DNA of 64,000 bases from Bacteroidales bacterium UBA1374 (GTDB lineage Bacteria > Bacteroidota > Bacteroidia > Bacteroidales > UBA932), in contig DBRG01000023.1 in the NCBI GenBank assembly GCA_002305545.1, positions 157,250 through 221,249 of the forward strand. Direction: 5' to 3'. The notes under the pieces were generated by a model. The model worked only from the letters and a program-made list of their open reading frames with translations. It was not told the origin of the DNA and ran no database searches. Shown piece by piece: positions 16,414-25,181 of this stretch (position 1 is its first letter; each line of letters starts with the position of its first letter). The position numbers were made by a program, and so were the translations under genes.

Positions 16414-18825
16414 TTAAATTTTACTCCGTGAATGTAAAGTTATTTGTTCTCCCTTATTCAGAGAAATAGAGATATATTTCTTTTTTATTCGGTGGAAATT
16501 TTCCGGGACTTTAAGCAGGAAAGTGTTGGCGGCCGTAGCGCAGAGTATGATTTCACGTACCTGGCCGTCTTTCCAGGTACACGTCACGGTGGCGCCCCCC
16601 CGTGCACAAAGTCCTGAAAAAGAACCACCCGGTTCCCATTCCGGAGGTATGGCCGGCAGCACCTCGATAAATCCCTGGTGACTTTGAAGCAGCATTTCTG
16701 CAATGCCGGCACAGGCCCCGAGGTTGCCGTCAATCTGGAACGGAGGATTGGATGAAAAGCCGTTGGGATAGATTCCAGGGCCCAGCATTGTGACCGTTCC
16801 CATGCCACGGTTAAGGTATGGGGAAGGGCTTTCTTTCAGTGCCGGAGACATCATATCTCTCAGGATTCCTGCAGCCCCGGCACCATCTCCAAGCCTGGCC
16901 AGCAGGTTTATATTCCATGCCATTTGCCAGCCCGACCCGCCGCTGCCCATTCTCTCGAGTGAGGTACGGCATGCCTCCAGCAGGTGGGTGTCTTTTACAG
17001 TCATTTCACTCCCGGGATACAATGCATAAAGATGCGGGATATTGCGCAGGCGGACGTCTTCTTCGGGATAATCGTATAACCACCGCTGCAGGGCCCCGGT
17101 TGGACCGGCCTTATCCCGAGGCAGCCGGTCCAAGGCTTCTTCCAGCTTGTATACCAGGGGAAAATCATCTGTGTTCATCAGGATTTTGTTCGCAGAGATT
17201 ACATTTGAAAACAATTCCCGTATAGTCTGAACGTCTGCTGCAGAGCCCATACACAGGAATAGTGGTACAGACAATTTATCGGGAGAGCTTTCATCCAACA
17301 CGTAATACAGGTTGCCGTAAGACATGGATGGTGCGGGAACCCACCACCCCTGACGGGGTTCTTCCATCAGGGTGGAAAGATAGAAAAGGGCAGCTTCCTT
17401 CATAACAGGGTACTGTTGCCGCAGCAGGCCGGCATTCATGGTATAGCGGTAATGCTCCCACAAATGTGAACAAAGCCACGCTCCGCCCACATTATATGCC
17501 TCCCATGCGGTGACGTGGCCGGGGGCGGTAAATCCCCAGAGATTGGTTCTGGAATGCACCACCCACCCCGGAGCATTGTAGTATTCCCCGGCTGTTGCCC
17601 TGCCCTTTTCCGCCAACCGGGCAGTAAAGTCAAGCAGGGGAAGGTGCAACTCGGCAAGGTTTGTTTTCAAGGCAGGCCATAAGTTCATCTGCAGGTGCAG
17701 GTTCATGTCATATGCCCCGTTCCACGGGGTTTGCACATACGGGGTCCACAGGCCCTGCAGGTTGGGAGGTAGCAATCCCTCACGGGTGGAAGAGATGAGC
17801 AGGTAGCGCCCGTACTGAAAAAAGAACGCCGCGGAATCGGGAAGCTGTAAATGAACCCGGTGAAAAAGCGACTGGTACCTGTCCACATGGTTCTTCTTCA
17901 AATCAGGGTAAGATTCCCCGCGGGCACGTAAGGCCAGCGAATCGGCATGTCTCATAAAAGAGGAGTCCCTGCTCAGGCTCATGGTCTGAACCTGGTAATC
18001 TGTTGTTGCAGATATGATCACAGTGGCCGTCGTGGCGCCCGTCAGAAGGATGGAATCCTGAACAAAAGACAGCCTGCCGCCTCCGGAAGGAATTACATCC
18101 ATGCGTGAATAAAAACGCATGCCCTGAACATCTGCCGCTCCCGAACTTAATGTGCCTTCCATGATCAGGGAATTGCCACTCGTAAAAACACGGGCCCGTT
18201 CCGGGCGGGTGAATGTGGAACGGAAAGTCAACGCATGCGGCACCGACGCAGAAAGGTGCATGACCAGTACGTCGTTTTCCATAGAGGTAAAACATTCCCT
18301 GGTATAGGTTATCCCGTCAATTTCAAAGGACGTGAATGCCGTGGCCGTGGAAACATCCAGAATCCTGTTATAGCCTCTAGCTCCTGAGGGAGAAGAGTCA
18401 TAAAAAAAATCGAGTACCGCCGAGCCAAGAACCTGGTAGCTTCCAAAAGTGCTTTCTGCCCCCGCGCTTTCGTCCGATCCGGCTGTTTGAGCCTTGAAAA
18501 AACGGAACATCAGCTCCTGGGCCTGCGCGATGCGGCCTTTATAAAGCAGTTCCCGGATTAATGGAAGGACCCGGTGCGTTCCCTCCCGCAGATCCTTTGC
18601 GGGGGATCCCGACCAGAGTGAACTTTCGTTCAGGATGATGTTTTCAGTGGCAATGCCTCCGTCGGGCATGGCACCCAGTCTGCCGTTGCCCAGCGGGAAT
18701 CTTTCTTCCCAGGTGTCTGCACTCTGGTCAGAATCCAGGAACAAACCCTGGATACCGGACGGAGAATCTGCCTGGCATCCTGTCAGCAAAAGAGCGAGCC
18801 AGGGCAGCAGGCGCATTGTCTTCAT
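16414..18825 (-). CDS. Glycoside hydrolase family 95 lipoprotein (alpha-L-fucosidase type)
   Basis: GH95 enzymes are inverting alpha-L-fucosidases (some act on galactosides) that remove terminal fucose from glycans. The 803-residue protein from the ATG at 18825 has a lipoprotein signal ending LLLTGC, the N-terminal FPLGNGRLGAM and NESSLWSGSP blocks, the catalytic (alpha/alpha)6 barrel with the paired Asn motif MNLHLQMNLWP, and the C-terminal DGNLGACAGIAEMLLQSH region whose Asp is the expected catalytic acid. An upstream in-frame ATG at 18864 would run through the groEL terminator, so I rejected it. No SusC/SusD pair is nearby, so this is an isolated enzyme and not part of a complete polysaccharide locus. 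Confidence 0.88.
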   Translation of the reverse strand: MKTMRLLPWLALLLTGCQADSPSGIQGLFLDSDQSADTWEERFPLGNGRLGAMPDGGIATENIILNESSLWSGSPAKDLREGTHRVLPLIRELLYKGRIAQAQELMFRFFKAQTAGSDESAGAESTFGSYQVLGSAVLDFFYDSSPSGARGYNRILDVSTATAFTSFEIDGITYTRECFTSMENDVLVMHLSASVPHALTFRSTFTRPERARVFTSGNSLIMEGTLSSGAADVQGMRFYSRMDVIPSGGGRLSFVQDSILLTGATTATVIISATTDYQVQTMSLSRDSSFMRHADSLALRARGESYPDLKKNHVDRYQSLFHRVHLQLPDSAAFFFQYGRYLLISSTREGLLPPNLQGLWTPYVQTPWNGAYDMNLHLQMNLWPALKTNLAELHLPLLDFTARLAEKGRATAGEYYNAPGWVVHSRTNLWGFTAPGHVTAWEAYNVGGAWLCSHLWEHYRYTMNAGLLRQQYPVMKEAALFYLSTLMEEPRQGWWVPAPSMSYGNLYYVLDESSPDKLSVPLFLCMGSAADVQTIRELFSNVISANKILMNTDDFPLVYKLEEALDRLPRDKAGPTGALQRWLYDYPEEDVRLRNIPHLYALYPGSEMTVKDTHLLEACRTSLERMGSGGSGWQMAWNINLLARLGDGAGAAGILRDMMSPALKESPSPYLNRGMGTVTMLGPGIYPNGFSSNPPFQIDGNLGACAGIAEMLLQSHQGFIEVLPAIPPEWEPGGSFSGLCARGGATVTCTWKDGQVREIILCATAANTFLLKVPENFHRIKKKYISISLNKGEQITLHSRSKI

Positions 18826-18841
18826 AAAAACGAAGATACAT

Positions 18842-18881
18842 AAAAAAAAGAACACGGCAGTCAAAAGCCAGCCGTGTTCTT
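18842..18881 (-). terminator. Intrinsic terminator after groEL
   Basis: On the reverse strand an 11-bp perfect stem (18871-18881 with 18848-18858), with a 12-nt loop, runs straight into a T-run formed by the complement of 18842-18849. It ends the groES-groEL transcript 22 nt after the groEL stop. It also sits 16 nt upstream of the fucosidase start on the same strand. Confidence 0.88.
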
Positions 18882-18903
18882 AAGTGCTATAAAACGCTGA
18901 TTA

Positions 18904-20532
18904 TTACATCATTCCACCCATCCCGGGATTAGCTGCCGGCATAGGGGGGGTCTCTTCTTTCTTTTCTGCCAAAACACATTCGGTAGTCAGGAACATGCCG
19001 GCAACAGAGCCTGCATTTTCCAGGGCAACCCTGGCCACTTTGGTAGGATCAATCACACCCGATGCAAACAGATTCTCATAAGACTCGGTCCAGGCATTGT
19101 ACCCAAAATCAGCTTTGCCTTCACGGACCTTCTGGGCTACAATGCTGCCTTCCTGTCCTGCATTTTCCACAATCATGCGCAGGGGTTCTTCAATGGCGCG
19201 GGCTACAATGGCAATACCGGTAGCTTCGTCGTCATTTTCCGGTTTCAGCTTTTTGAGATCTTCAATGGCGCGGATGTAAGCCACACCGCCTCCTGGAACG
19301 AACCCTTCCTCAATGGCGGCACGGGTTGCGTTCAGGGCGTCTTCTACCAGGTCTTTCTTGGATTTCATCTCCACCTCGGAAGCAGCCCCTACGTACAGTA
19401 CAGCTACTCCGCCGGAAAGTTTGGCCAGGCGTTCCTGCAGTTTTTCCTTATCGTAATCACTTGTGGTGATTTCCATTTGTTTGCGAATCTGGGCAACGCG
19501 TCCGTCAATGGCCTTCTTTTCACCGCCACCGTTAACGATGGTCGTATTTTCCTTATCTATGACCACTTTCTCGGCAGCACCCAGCATTTCCATGGTGGCG
19601 GATTCCAGGCGGATACCCTTGTCTTCTGTAACGACAGTCCCACCGGTCAGGATGGCGATGTCTTCCAGCATTTCCTTGCGGCGGTCACCAAAGCCCGGGG
19701 CTTTTACTGCGGCGATCTTCAGGGTTCCACGCAGGCGGTTGACCACTAAAGTTGCCAAAGCCTCACCATCCACATCCTCGGCAATGATCAGCAGGGAACG
19801 GCCGTTCTGGGCAACAGGTTCCAGCAGCGGCATAAGGTCTTTCATGGTCGAGATTTTCTTATCGGTGATCAGGATGAGGGGATTTTCCAGGACGGCTTCC
19901 ATTTTTTCCGAATTGGTGATGAAATAGGCCGAGATGTAACCCCGGTCAAACTGCATTCCTTCCACCACCTTTACTTCTGTACCGGTTCCTTTGGCTTCCT
20001 CAACGGTGACAACCCCTTCTTTCTTGACCTTTGACATGGCTTCTGCAATCAGCCTGCCTATTTCATGGTCATTGTTAGCCGAGACAGCGGCAACCTGTTC
20101 AATCTTGGACAGGTCGTCGCCCACCGACTGGCTTTGCTTCTTCAAGCTGGACACAACGGTTTCCACGGCCTTGTCTATACCACGTTTCAGGTTCATGGGA
20201 TTGGCGCCGGCTGTCACGTTCTTCAGTCCCACATTGATGATGGACTGAGCCAGCACGGTTGCGGTAGTGGTTCCGTCCCCGGCCTGGTCGTTGGTCTTGG
20301 AAGCGACTTCCTTGACAATCTGTGCGCCCATGTTGGCAAACGGGTCTTCCAGTTCAATCTCTTTGGCCACCGTTACACCATCCTTGGTAATCTGGGGCGC
20401 CCCGTATTTTTTATCAATCACCACATTGCGTCCTTTAGGACCTAAAGTGACTTTAACAGCATCTGCCAAAGCATCTACCCCTTCTTTCATCAGGGAACGT
20501 GCTTCAATATTGTATTTGATTTCTTTTGCCAT
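18904..20532 (-). CDS. groL: Chaperonin GroEL
   Basis: GroEL is the 60-kDa chaperonin that folds proteins in an ATP-driven cage with GroES. The 542-residue sequence has the ATP-binding GDGTTTATVLAQ segment, the signature AALEE/ATRAAIEEGFVPGGGVAYIRA, and the C-terminal GMGGMM tail. It follows groES by 26 nt and ends at a strong intrinsic terminator. No CIRCE inverted repeat was seen upstream of groES. Confidence 0.98.
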   Translation of the reverse strand: MAKEIKYNIEARSLMKEGVDALADAVKVTLGPKGRNVVIDKKYGAPQITKDGVTVAKEIELEDPFANMGAQIVKEVASKTNDQAGDGTTTATVLAQSIINVGLKNVTAGANPMNLKRGIDKAVETVVSSLKKQSQSVGDDLSKIEQVAAVSANNDHEIGRLIAEAMSKVKKEGVVTVEEAKGTGTEVKVVEGMQFDRGYISAYFITNSEKMEAVLENPLILITDKKISTMKDLMPLLEPVAQNGRSLLIIAEDVDGEALATLVVNRLRGTLKIAAVKAPGFGDRRKEMLEDIAILTGGTVVTEDKGIRLESATMEMLGAAEKVVIDKENTTIVNGGGEKKAIDGRVAQIRKQMEITTSDYDKEKLQERLAKLSGGVAVLYVGAASEVEMKSKKDLVEDALNATRAAIEEGFVPGGGVAYIRAIEDLKKLKPENDDEATGIAIVARAIEEPLRMIVENAGQEGSIVAQKVREGKADFGYNAWTESYENLFASGVIDPTKVARVALENAGSVAGMFLTTECVLAEKKEETPPMPAANPGMGGMM

Positions 20533-20558
20533 GATAATTTGTTTTTTACTGGGTTAAT

Positions 20559-20828
20559 TTAAATAATGGCTAATACATCTGATTGACGCATAATAAGATA
20601 CTCTTCTCCGTCAATGTTGATTTCTGTTCCGGCATATTTGCCGTAAAGCACCATGTCACCTTCTTTCAATTCCATAGGCTCATCTTTTTTTCCGCTTCCG
20701 GCTGCCACGATTTTTCCTTTTTGTGGTTTTTCTTTTGCTGTGTCGGGAATGTAAAGTCCCGAGGCTGTCTTGGTCTCAGCTTCCTGCGGCTGAACAACTA
20801 CGCGATCTGCTAAAGGTTTGATTTTCAT
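20559..20828 (-). CDS. groS: Co-chaperonin GroES
   Basis: GroES is the 10-kDa lid of the chaperonin. The 89 residues begin KIKPLADRVVVQPQEAE, include the mobile loop with ETKTASGLYIPD, and end with YLIMRQSDVLAII, all typical of the family. It is the first gene of the groESL operon, 94 bp downstream of a pnuC paralogue on the same strand. Confidence 0.97.
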   Translation of the reverse strand: MKIKPLADRVVVQPQEAETKTASGLYIPDTAKEKPQKGKIVAAGSGKKDEPMELKEGDMVLYGKYAGTEINIDGEEYLIMRQSDVLAII

Positions 20829-20850
20829 CTTTGATAAATTTAAAAAGTTA

Positions 20851-20878
20851 ATTATAGAATTTGTGATTTTTCAGTCAA
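20851..20878 (-). promoter_or_regulatory. Candidate E. coli-like promoter for groESL
   Basis: On the reverse strand TTGACT (20873-20878) and TATAAT (20851-20856) are separated by 16 nt, and the groES ATG follows about 22 nt later. This fits a classical sigma-70 -35/-10 pair rather than the TAnnTTTG box used elsewhere in the window. In AT-rich DNA it could be chance. Confidence 0.4.
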
Positions 20879-20922
20879 CGAATGGTTCTAAGGCAAAATC
20901 AATGCCAGAGCAATGATGGCTG

Positions 20923-21618
20923 TCAATTTGTCAGCGTTGCAGATTTGGCAGCCCTCTTCCAAACCACCAGCCCGTGAATGGAGTTAAGCAGGTATACGCA
21001 CCACATAGAGGCAATGACAAGATGTCCCGCCTGATTCTCCCGGAAAAAGGCCATTCCCCACATGGTTATTGTTGCCAGGTTTACCACGATCCATAAATAC
21101 CACTGCTCGGAATATGTTTTCACCATAAGAAACATGGCCACTATGGAGAGGAATGTCGTGGCGGAATCAAGAAGCGGTGCAGGGTCATCAAAGTGGTCAA
21201 GCACCAGGGCGCCGGCCACCGTAAGAACCAGGCAGACCACGGCCAGTACCAGGCGTTGTTTTGTGGTGAGGTTTTTTGCCTTGACACGGGTGCGGCTGCC
21301 TTCCCGGGTGCGTTTGCTCCACATGAAGAAACCGATAAACTGCATGGGAACATAATACAATCCGTTGAGGGCCACCTCGCCCCAGTAACCCACGCCCCAG
21401 GAGAGGTAAGTATACAGGCTTACCTGTATCAAGCCAAAGAGGTAATTGGAAATATGACCCTTGGCCACCAGGACCACACACAGAACACCTGAAACGGTAG
21501 CGATGGCTGAAAGGGCATCCCATTCTCCCGTTATGAAAAACACTACAAAGTTGAGTGCTATGATGGTAATCAGAAGAAACCATTCATATGGAGAGAAAAA
21601 ACGGAGAAATTTCATCAT
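20923..21618 (-). CDS. pnuC: PnuC-family vitamin transporter (second copy)
   Basis: The 231-residue membrane protein has about seven helices and PnuC features, including the N-terminal WDALSAIATVSGVLCVVLVAKG repeat-like segment and LNGLYYVPMQFIGFFMW. PnuC proteins import nicotinamide riboside or another vitamin by facilitated diffusion followed by phosphorylation inside. It starts 2 nt after the stop of the large outer-membrane-type protein gene, so the two are probably cotranscribed. Its sequence differs clearly from the copy in the suf operon, so the two likely carry different vitamins. Confidence 0.88.
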   Translation of the reverse strand: MMKFLRFFSPYEWFLLITIIALNFVVFFITGEWDALSAIATVSGVLCVVLVAKGHISNYLFGLIQVSLYTYLSWGVGYWGEVALNGLYYVPMQFIGFFMWSKRTREGSRTRVKAKNLTTKQRLVLAVVCLVLTVAGALVLDHFDDPAPLLDSATTFLSIVAMFLMVKTYSEQWYLWIVVNLATITMWGMAFFRENQAGHLVIASMWCVYLLNSIHGLVVWKRAAKSATLTN

Positions 21619-21620
21619 GA

Positions 21621-24524
21621 CTAGTAAAAAGCGGGTATGGAAAACAGGAATTCAAAATGATGCTTGTCTTCACAGGTGTAAGCATAACGCACTCCCGCCG
21701 AGAGTTGAGGCCCTATGCGGAAAATATGAAAATCCATAAGCAGGTCGGCCCCGACGGACCAATAATGGTCTTTGGTTTTGTCTTGTTGCCGGGTCTGCAT
21801 GTAATCGGCAAACGGGATAACCTGGAAACGCTTGATGTAGATGATCTCCGGAATGGACGGATCACCGGCCCAGATTGGAATGGCATAATCGGCCGAAGCC
21901 CTGAAACTCACGGGAGCCATGATCCTGTCTTGTATTCCCCTGGGGGGAGAAACGAAGGTGGCCAGGTATAAGTAACGGTCTTTTACCTGTTGCTGCTGCC
22001 AGGATGCACTCCACTTAAGAGCCTGGTTTCTCAGGATACCGGGAAGATATCCGTAAGCCTGCAGGTACAGGATGCTGCTGAATAGATTCCGGGTGCCGTG
22101 CGATATAGCAGTCTGGACATTTACACCAAAGCCCAGCCGGGGAAAGATATCCCTTGGGGCCATGTTGGCCACCTGGTAATACTGCAGGCCGGCCTGGAAC
22201 ATGTGGCTGAAAACATCGCTATCGGATAAAGGTTCCCGGTACGTGTCATTGGAAAAGACATACCTCAGGGCGGGAACCAGTCCGCGTTTCCATCCATGGC
22301 TGTTGAACGAGAAAGGAATGTAAGTCTGCAGGGAGGCTTCTATGAGCGGTGTCTCCAGGGTGTCTCTCAACCACGTCCATCCGTTTTGGTCTTGCCGGGC
22401 AAATGTACGTACATGTGAGCGGTCGTTTATATCCAGTTTCAGGGAAAAAACCGGGAGTATCCCCGAATAATCCAGTCTCAGGTGACCGGCGTGAAATCCT
22501 TTATGGTAGGAATACCCCAGCAAAGAGGTGAGTGTCCCCAGGGTGTTCTGTGACATTATGGTGGCACCGGGAGCTATGGTCTGGTAATAGGTCTGGAAGG
22601 TGAATTGTTCTATTTCGTTGTAATTGAAATAAAACGGCATCCATGAATGGATCCTGAAGGCATGCAGGACTTTGCTGTATTTTCGTACAGGATAGGAGAG
22701 ATTTTCCGGAACACGCAGGGTGTCTATGTTGAAATCCGGGGAAGACGCCATGATAAAGGGATCTGCAGTCTGTTCCTGCCAAACCACTGGTTTATTGAAA
22801 AGGCTGTCGGTATGCAGCCGGGTCAGCTGATATCCAAGGACGGAATAATTGGAATAATACAGATGGTTGTCCACGTCAGGGACAGGCGGCAGGGGGTCAA
22901 AAGCCCCGAACCTGGCGTTTGTATATTGCCGGACATTCCCGCTTTCCGGGTCCAGGCAGAAAACATTATCGGTATTGTCAACCCGGTCGCTGGAGAAATA
23001 CAAAAGACCTGCAGATATCTGCAATCCTGTCATGGACTGGAAGCCGGGGTGTAAAATCGGTGTCCATGTTTTTTTCTCCCTGTTCAGGGAGTATATGCCG
23101 GTCCCTTCTTCCCCGACCATCAGGAGATAAAGAATGTTGTCATCCAGCCAGGCTGCTTCTGTGAGCTGTTCCCCGCGGGGAGCGGAGTGTCTATCCAGGA
23201 GTTCTCCGGTCCAGGGATTCAACAGGTGCAACTCGGAACCGCCCCCGGGAGGGTAATGGATCACGGCCAGCATGCTCCCGTCCTGGCTGGTACACGGATT
23301 GAAATACCGGGTCCGGGGCAGGAGGGTCTTTTTTTCTCCTGTTACTGTGTTATAGCGGACAACGACAGAAAAATTCTCATGAGACCAACGGGGACCGCTC
23401 ACTGTTTCACTCCAGAATAAATACGGGCCCGAAGCACAAAGGGACGAATTGATCTGGCCCAGCAAACATACAGTTTCCTCCCGGGTCTTTTCCGGAAAGG
23501 TGAAACGCACCAGGCGGGCAGTCTGTGCCAGGGATGATTTGATGGAGAACAAAACACGTGTCCCATCCGGGTTAGTTGTCACTGCTGCAGAGCGGTAACT
23601 GACATAATCCTTTACGGGATGGTTGATCTGTTCTCCGGGGTGTATGTCTGTTTTCCGTGCATCCTGGTCCTTCCAGATGTTTTTATAGTATTCAACCGCG
23701 GGTTCCCATAATTTTACAGCAGCATATCCGTAGTTTCTGCGGTATGTTCTCCCATAGATAAAGGGCCAGTAAGGGTATTTTGTAATATCCGCATATATGC
23801 GCCCCAGGGCGTCTTCGCCTGAAAATAACCTGGCGACCGAAAGTTTCATATAACCCAGCGCGTAATGGTCCGGTACGGCATGCCGGTAGGAGCCAAACCG
23901 CCATTTATCGTAAGAAAAATTTTTTCCCTCCAGAAAATTGGCTTTGTAGGGCATGAGGAATGAGGCTTCCCTGCCACGCCCCGCATCAGAATAGAATGTT
24001 TCAGTAATAGTGGCGTCCCCTTCCAGCATCCACTTTGGAAAATAAAGCCCAACAGCAACACCTTCCGATTGTTGCCCGATGAACCATCTGAAAACACGGA
24101 AAAAATTTTCCCCGGCCCGTTGCATTTGCGCCAAATGCCTTGCTTCGTGCAGTACGAGTTGTTTTTCCCAGTTATGCCTTGTTCCGGAGGAAGGGGGTGT
24201 GGTGTACAGTTCCATCCTGCTGGGGGCCCAGACAACCATGCCATTGCTGTTTATATTATAGGGGTGGATAACTATGGGAACGGGACGAAATTCGGTTCCC
24301 AGGGAAGACATGACATGGGGTGAGGCCTGCTCCAGCAGCCAGGCATAACGGAAAGCCAGTGAATCAGTTCCGCGGGGATATATGATTTGGATAGAACCGG
24401 TCCTGAGCTGATTCCATTTAAGGCGTGCAGGATCTTCGCCTGTCCTGTAATATTGACTGTGCGCAGTGACCGAGGGTGCCGTAAGGAACCAGAGAAGGAA
24501 AATAAATGCAATCAGTCTGTTCAT
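21621..24524 (-). CDS. Large exported protein: zincin protease domain, beta-propeller, probable outer-membrane barrel
   Basis: The 967-residue protein has a signal peptide (about 1-23). A gluzincin-like metalloprotease region follows: HEARH at about 126-130 fits HExxH, and WMLEGDA supplies a Glu about 40 residues later. The middle has repeated WTP/YFSSDRVDN-type blades resembling a TolB-like propeller. The last ~350 residues alternate aromatic and polar residues and end in PAFY, as in outer-membrane barrels. I infer an outer-membrane protein with a periplasmic protease-like domain; I know no named function. ATG 24524 is preferred over GTG 24527 because a -7 box lies 4 nt before it. A protein of the same layout is at 52027-54975. 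Confidence 0.72.
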   Translation of the reverse strand: MNRLIAFIFLLWFLTAPSVTAHSQYYRTGEDPARLKWNQLRTGSIQIIYPRGTDSLAFRYAWLLEQASPHVMSSLGTEFRPVPIVIHPYNINSNGMVVWAPSRMELYTTPPSSGTRHNWEKQLVLHEARHLAQMQRAGENFFRVFRWFIGQQSEGVAVGLYFPKWMLEGDATITETFYSDAGRGREASFLMPYKANFLEGKNFSYDKWRFGSYRHAVPDHYALGYMKLSVARLFSGEDALGRIYADITKYPYWPFIYGRTYRRNYGYAAVKLWEPAVEYYKNIWKDQDARKTDIHPGEQINHPVKDYVSYRSAAVTTNPDGTRVLFSIKSSLAQTARLVRFTFPEKTREETVCLLGQINSSLCASGPYLFWSETVSGPRWSHENFSVVVRYNTVTGEKKTLLPRTRYFNPCTSQDGSMLAVIHYPPGGGSELHLLNPWTGELLDRHSAPRGEQLTEAAWLDDNILYLLMVGEEGTGIYSLNREKKTWTPILHPGFQSMTGLQISAGLLYFSSDRVDNTDNVFCLDPESGNVRQYTNARFGAFDPLPPVPDVDNHLYYSNYSVLGYQLTRLHTDSLFNKPVVWQEQTADPFIMASSPDFNIDTLRVPENLSYPVRKYSKVLHAFRIHSWMPFYFNYNEIEQFTFQTYYQTIAPGATIMSQNTLGTLTSLLGYSYHKGFHAGHLRLDYSGILPVFSLKLDINDRSHVRTFARQDQNGWTWLRDTLETPLIEASLQTYIPFSFNSHGWKRGLVPALRYVFSNDTYREPLSDSDVFSHMFQAGLQYYQVANMAPRDIFPRLGFGVNVQTAISHGTRNLFSSILYLQAYGYLPGILRNQALKWSASWQQQQVKDRYLYLATFVSPPRGIQDRIMAPVSFRASADYAIPIWAGDPSIPEIIYIKRFQVIPFADYMQTRQQDKTKDHYWSVGADLLMDFHIFRIGPQLSAGVRYAYTCEDKHHFEFLFSIPAFY

Positions 24525-24528
24525 CACA

Positions 24529-24536
24529 CAAAGGTA
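24529..24536 (-). promoter_or_regulatory. Bacteroidota -7 box before the zincin/propeller gene
   Basis: The reverse strand reads TACCTTTG, 4 nt before the ATG at 24524. It predicts a leaderless transcript carrying the large protein and pnuC. Confidence 0.6.
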
Positions 24537-24552
24537 ACTGATTGTTTTAAAG

Positions 24553-24623
24553 TTGAGCTACCAGGACTCGAACCCGGACCGACAGAGCCAGAATCTGTAG
24601 TGCTACCATTACACCATAGCTCA
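24553..24623 (-). tRNA. tRNA-Gln (anticodon CTG)
   Basis: The reverse strand folds into a 71-nt cloverleaf. The acceptor TGAGCTA pairs with TAGCTCA, the anticodon stem ACAGA/TCTGT encloses loop TTCTGGC with anticodon CTG, and the T arm contains GGTTCGAGTCC. CCA is not encoded. It lies 7 nt after a second tRNA-Gln. Confidence 0.93.
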
Positions 24624-24630
24624 TTGTTTG

Positions 24631-24701
24631 TTGAGCTACCAGGATTCGAACCTAGACAGACAGAACCAAAATCTGTAGTGCTACCATTACACCATAGCTC
24701 A
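24631..24701 (-). tRNA. tRNA-Gln (anticodon TTG)
   Basis: This 71-nt cloverleaf is nearly identical to its neighbour. The anticodon loop is TTTTGGT, giving anticodon TTG, which reads CAA and by wobble CAG. The T arm is GGTTCGAATCC. CCA is not encoded. The pair probably arose by tandem duplication and shares one promoter. Confidence 0.94.
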
Positions 24702-24712
24702 ATCGGAACGTG

Positions 24713-24720
24713 CAAAGATA
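24713..24720 (-). promoter_or_regulatory. -7 box for the tRNA-Gln pair
   Basis: The reverse strand reads TATCTTTG, 11 nt upstream of the first tRNA-Gln, just beyond the tadA stop codon. Confidence 0.6.
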
Positions 24721-24725
24721 TAACA

Positions 24726-25181
24726 TTAGCGTTTTCCGGCAAAAAAATCTTTTAACAATTTCCCAGCCTCTGTGGCCAGAACGCCGGCCGACACTTCTGT
24801 TTTCGGATGGAGTATCCGGTCTTTGACAAGGGAGTATCCCCTTTTGGGATCTGAAGCCGCGTAGACCAGGCGGCCCAATTGAGCCCAGGCAAGGGCACCG
24901 GCACACATGGGGCAGGGTTCCAGGGTCACGTAAAGGGTACACTGGTCCAGGTATTTTCCGCCCAATGTATTGCAGGCAGAGGTGATGGCCTGCATTTCTG
25001 CATGTGCGGTAGGATCGTTCAGGGTTTCTGTCAGGTTGTGTGCACGGGCAATCACCTTTCCGCGGCAAACAACAACGGCACCTACGGGAATCTCATCCTT
25101 CCCGCGGGCGGTTTGCGCCTCTTCAAGGGCTTTCCGCATAAACAAACTATCTTGTGCCGGGGTTTCCAAAACGCTTTTCAA
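24726..25181 (-). CDS. tadA: tRNA-specific adenosine deaminase TadA
   Basis: TadA converts adenosine to inosine at the wobble position of tRNA-Arg(ACG). The 151-residue protein has the zinc-dependent deaminase motifs HAE at 60-62 (Glu is the proton shuttle) and PCPMC at 89-93. The start at 25181 overlaps the end of the upstream acyltransferase gene by 35 nt; a Met at residue 15 (25139) would avoid the overlap, but the family normally has about 5-10 residues before FMRKALEEA. Some deaminases in this family act on guanine; the neighbouring tRNA genes do not decide the matter. Confidence 0.9.
   Translation of the reverse strand: MKSVLETPAQDSLFMRKALEEAQTARGKDEIPVGAVVVCRGKVIARAHNLTETLNDPTAHAEMQAITSACNTLGGKYLDQCTLYVTLEPCPMCAGALAWAQLGRLVYAASDPKRGYSLVKDRILHPKTEVSAGVLATEAGKLLKDFFAGKR

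Noticed and set aside
16414..18825. Polysaccharide utilisation locus around the GH95 fucosidase
   Set aside because: No SusC/SusD pair, sulfatase or regulator is adjacent; neighbours are nfo and groEL.
18826..18864. Upstream ATG for the GH95 gene
   Set aside because: It would place the groEL terminator hairpin in coding sequence and push the lipoprotein signal inward.
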